Source of the DNA: Bacteroidota bacterium
GTDB taxonomy: Bacteria > Bacteroidota > Bacteroidia > Bacteroidales > Lentimicrobiaceae
Reading direction: 5' to 3'
DNA: 64,000 nt
Assembly: GCA_009773455.1 (NCBI GenBank)
Contig: WSXU01000002.1
Location: forward strand, 62,001-126,000
A program made the position numbers and the translations under genes. Positions 63,501-64,000 of the stretch are shown piece after piece. The first letter of the stretch is position 1. Each line of letters begins with the position of its first letter. The notes beneath the pieces are model-generated. The model was not told the origin of the DNA. It did no database searches and was given only the letters and a program-made list of their open reading frames with translations.

Positions 63501-64000
63501 CAGGTGGCAACGCCCCCTGGGCACCCGAAGAAGGTTTTGCCTGGGAAGGTAACTGGTGTGCGCGTTCAGGCATTATTACCGACAACCAGTTATCCACATT
63601 TTCCATTAACTGGAATGTAGCTTTTGCCGACAGTGTTTCATTCTGGTTTAAAGTTTCGTCTGAACCAGGGTATGATTATCTGCATTTCTTCACCAAAGAC
63701 GGTGAGGTTGCCAAATGGGCCGGTGACTGGAACTGGACCCGTGCGAATTTCGCCGTTTCAGCAGGAGAACATCCCTTCGCCTGGAAATATATCAAGGATT
63801 ACAGCGTTTCAACCGGTGAAGATTGTTCACGCCTCGATTACATTGTGCTTCCTGTTTTTGCTGTACCCACACCTACAGTAAACGGAAACGATATTCAGGC
63901 AAAACTTTCGGTATATCCGAATCCCGGCCGTGATGAAATGAGGATTGTATATTCGCTGGATGAGCCATCGGCTGTTCAGATTTCGGTTTGCGATATGCAC
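60545..64000 (+). CDS. C1 papain-like cysteine peptidase, T9SS cargo, 3' truncated by window end
   Basis: The frame is open from the ATG at 60545 to the last base (1152 codons). Signal peptide ends 'FLYSYG' before Gln26. The peptidase domain (about 70-320) has Gln82 and Cys87 in 'AQVGLECGQASSIG', His247 in 'NHAMSIVGYND' and Asn294 in 'MANTYGSISGWGDNGF', giving the Cys-His-Asn set of papain-like enzymes; the Cys region is 'ECGQAS' instead of the textbook CGSCWAFS. A calcium-type stretch 'DYNNDGQYTNNIDINSDGLVD' lies inside. Later domains: a jellyroll with 'FPYFGQNFTEVYATSDGYL', CARDB-like, a MAM-like domain (about 971-1110) and the start of a T9SS sorting domain ('LSVYPNPGRDE'), so only some 40 residues are missing. 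Confidence 0.88.
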   Translation, partial: MKKLFITLAFSGLIAFNPFLYSYGQKPLTNSGNPELTPMSSYDSLRLSQLPLLKLPEEATRRLLPYTVDNSGKPWFRPLIAQVGLECGQASSIGVVFTYEMNYARNVPGNLPENQYATHFAYDFVNNGGDAGVSFFETFEILKQAGNPTVADYGGMATGGATHWMNGYDLYYNAMHNRINEVLSIRVNTTEGLQTLKNWIYDHGNGSTAGGLGCFYAEFTHPAAYLPEGTPEAGKHVIYAWGNSANHAMSIVGYNDSIRWDYNNDGQYTNNIDINSDGLVDMRDWEIGGFKMANTYGSISGWGDNGFSYMMYKSVADQFQQGGIWNNTVVVADVRDNHEPQLTARVSISYPCRDLLRVMAGVSSDPEATEPEHILHYPIFDFQGGCNPMQGSSGPQDIEFGLDLNLLLQYINPGEEAKFFILVQENDPLGSQTGTLESFALIDYTSGGMVINSQVNELPLVNDNITMIGVNATIDFDPVLITTGNLPPLQLYSNYSCTLEASGGTAPYRWSLVEDYARFDSTSVMPQITAQLLQLSSNSNGKAKVELPFSFPYFGQNFTEVYATSDGYLMFENSLLPWPYYIEGRTYFIQTPMIAPSMSNPFLVDAGQGDGVWYEEGAGYVTFRWKLSVSGSSGSTFNATARLYNNGRIEINYGTCNVPSYIERYAGISAGDGENYEIMTYDPDFSPTTDQLVRFTPATYHQGITLSTEGVLSGQTNELFDNLPVTACVTDKNNMKDYKTLYLNTEGLMMEYEILAEGDDIIGFGEECFMTLHLTNLNSFAVGATNFTLNSFDPYFGIINSQVSLSGIQPGETITIDSAFRFVADELVPNAHEASFILNGTAAEGNWTRALTLTAWRAETEIASALVIDGNNGILEPGETAQLAIKLKNTGGAGLTNATAVISSWDPYLTITTNSGSKDTLNPEEIWPLVFEVSLAPETPLYHLIEINLEVTGDHQFSYLKTIPFFTGILVENFENGNFTTFDWETGGNAPWAPEEGFAWEGNWCARSGIITDNQLSTFSINWNVAFADSVSFWFKVSSEPGYDYLHFFTKDGEVAKWAGDWNWTRANFAVSAGEHPFAWKYIKDYSVSTGEDCSRLDYIVLPVFAVPTPTVNGNDIQAKLSVYPNPGRDEMRIVYSLDEPSAVQISVCDMH

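Noticed and set aside
1-64000. tRNA, rRNA, CRISPR, transposase, integrase or prophage
   Set aside because: Read through all intergenic stretches on both strands; no cloverleaf with a T-loop motif, no spaced direct-repeat array and no recombinase gene was seen.

Overview
The window reads as chromosomal DNA from a Bacteroidota bacterium, probably an anaerobic or marine/sediment Bacteroidales- or Marinilabiliales-like lineage (the order is inference). The evidence is a SusC/SusD pair, many secreted proteins with a type IX secretion (T9SS) C-terminal sorting domain of the 'YPNP' type, SpeA of the short Bacteroidota kind, and repeated TAnnTTTG (-7) promoter boxes instead of strong Shine-Dalgarno sites. 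I see no rRNA, tRNA, CRISPR array, transposase or integrase.

Layout. (1) 1-477: 3' end of an M14 peptidase. (2) 1022-10646: a polysaccharide utilisation locus with an MFS sugar permease, a T9SS-exported GH144-like glucanase, SusC, SusD and a LamG-type surface lipoprotein. (3) 10722-13392: a secreted unknown and a T9SS protein with a tandem duplicated domain. (4) 13534-16915: a polyamine cluster made of a deoxyhypusine-synthase-like protein, a ureohydrolase that has lost two metal ligands, and arginine decarboxylase. (5) 17601-25075: a MacAB-like efflux operon (adaptor, ATPase, permease) divergent from an NtrC-type regulator and its histidine kinase, with a good sigma-54 promoter in front of the adaptor gene. 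(6) 25130-29560: nitroreductase, glutaminyl cyclase, a DHFR/RibD-like reductase, a PIN-PhoH ATPase and a lipocalin. (7) 29867-31519: three tandem SSB paralogues and a divergent 33-residue Lys-rich gene. (8) 31632-35980: a secreted repeat protein, a Zn-ribbon protein and DNA polymerase I. (9) 36133-45907: sulfide:quinone oxidoreductase with a 52-residue partner gene, a GH92 mannosidase, a 38-residue membrane microprotein, a YfaP-like lipoprotein, a sialate-O-acetylesterase-like enzyme, a secreted coiled-coil protein and a ROK protein. (10) 46179-64000: five very large T9SS cargo proteins (M14, C25, Asp-box propeller, C25, C1) that share shuffled modules; the last runs off the window.

How it fits together. 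The window is dominated by extracellular degradation of glycans and proteins. The glutaminyl cyclase at 25742 probably acts on the exported proteins around it: of twelve predicted signal-peptidase-I substrates here, ten have Gln directly after the predicted cleavage site and two have Glu. The most unusual points are the metal-ligand-deficient ureohydrolase in the polyamine cluster, the three tail-less SSBs, three unannotated microproteins with supporting promoter or operon context, and the sigma-54/NtrC-controlled efflux operon.
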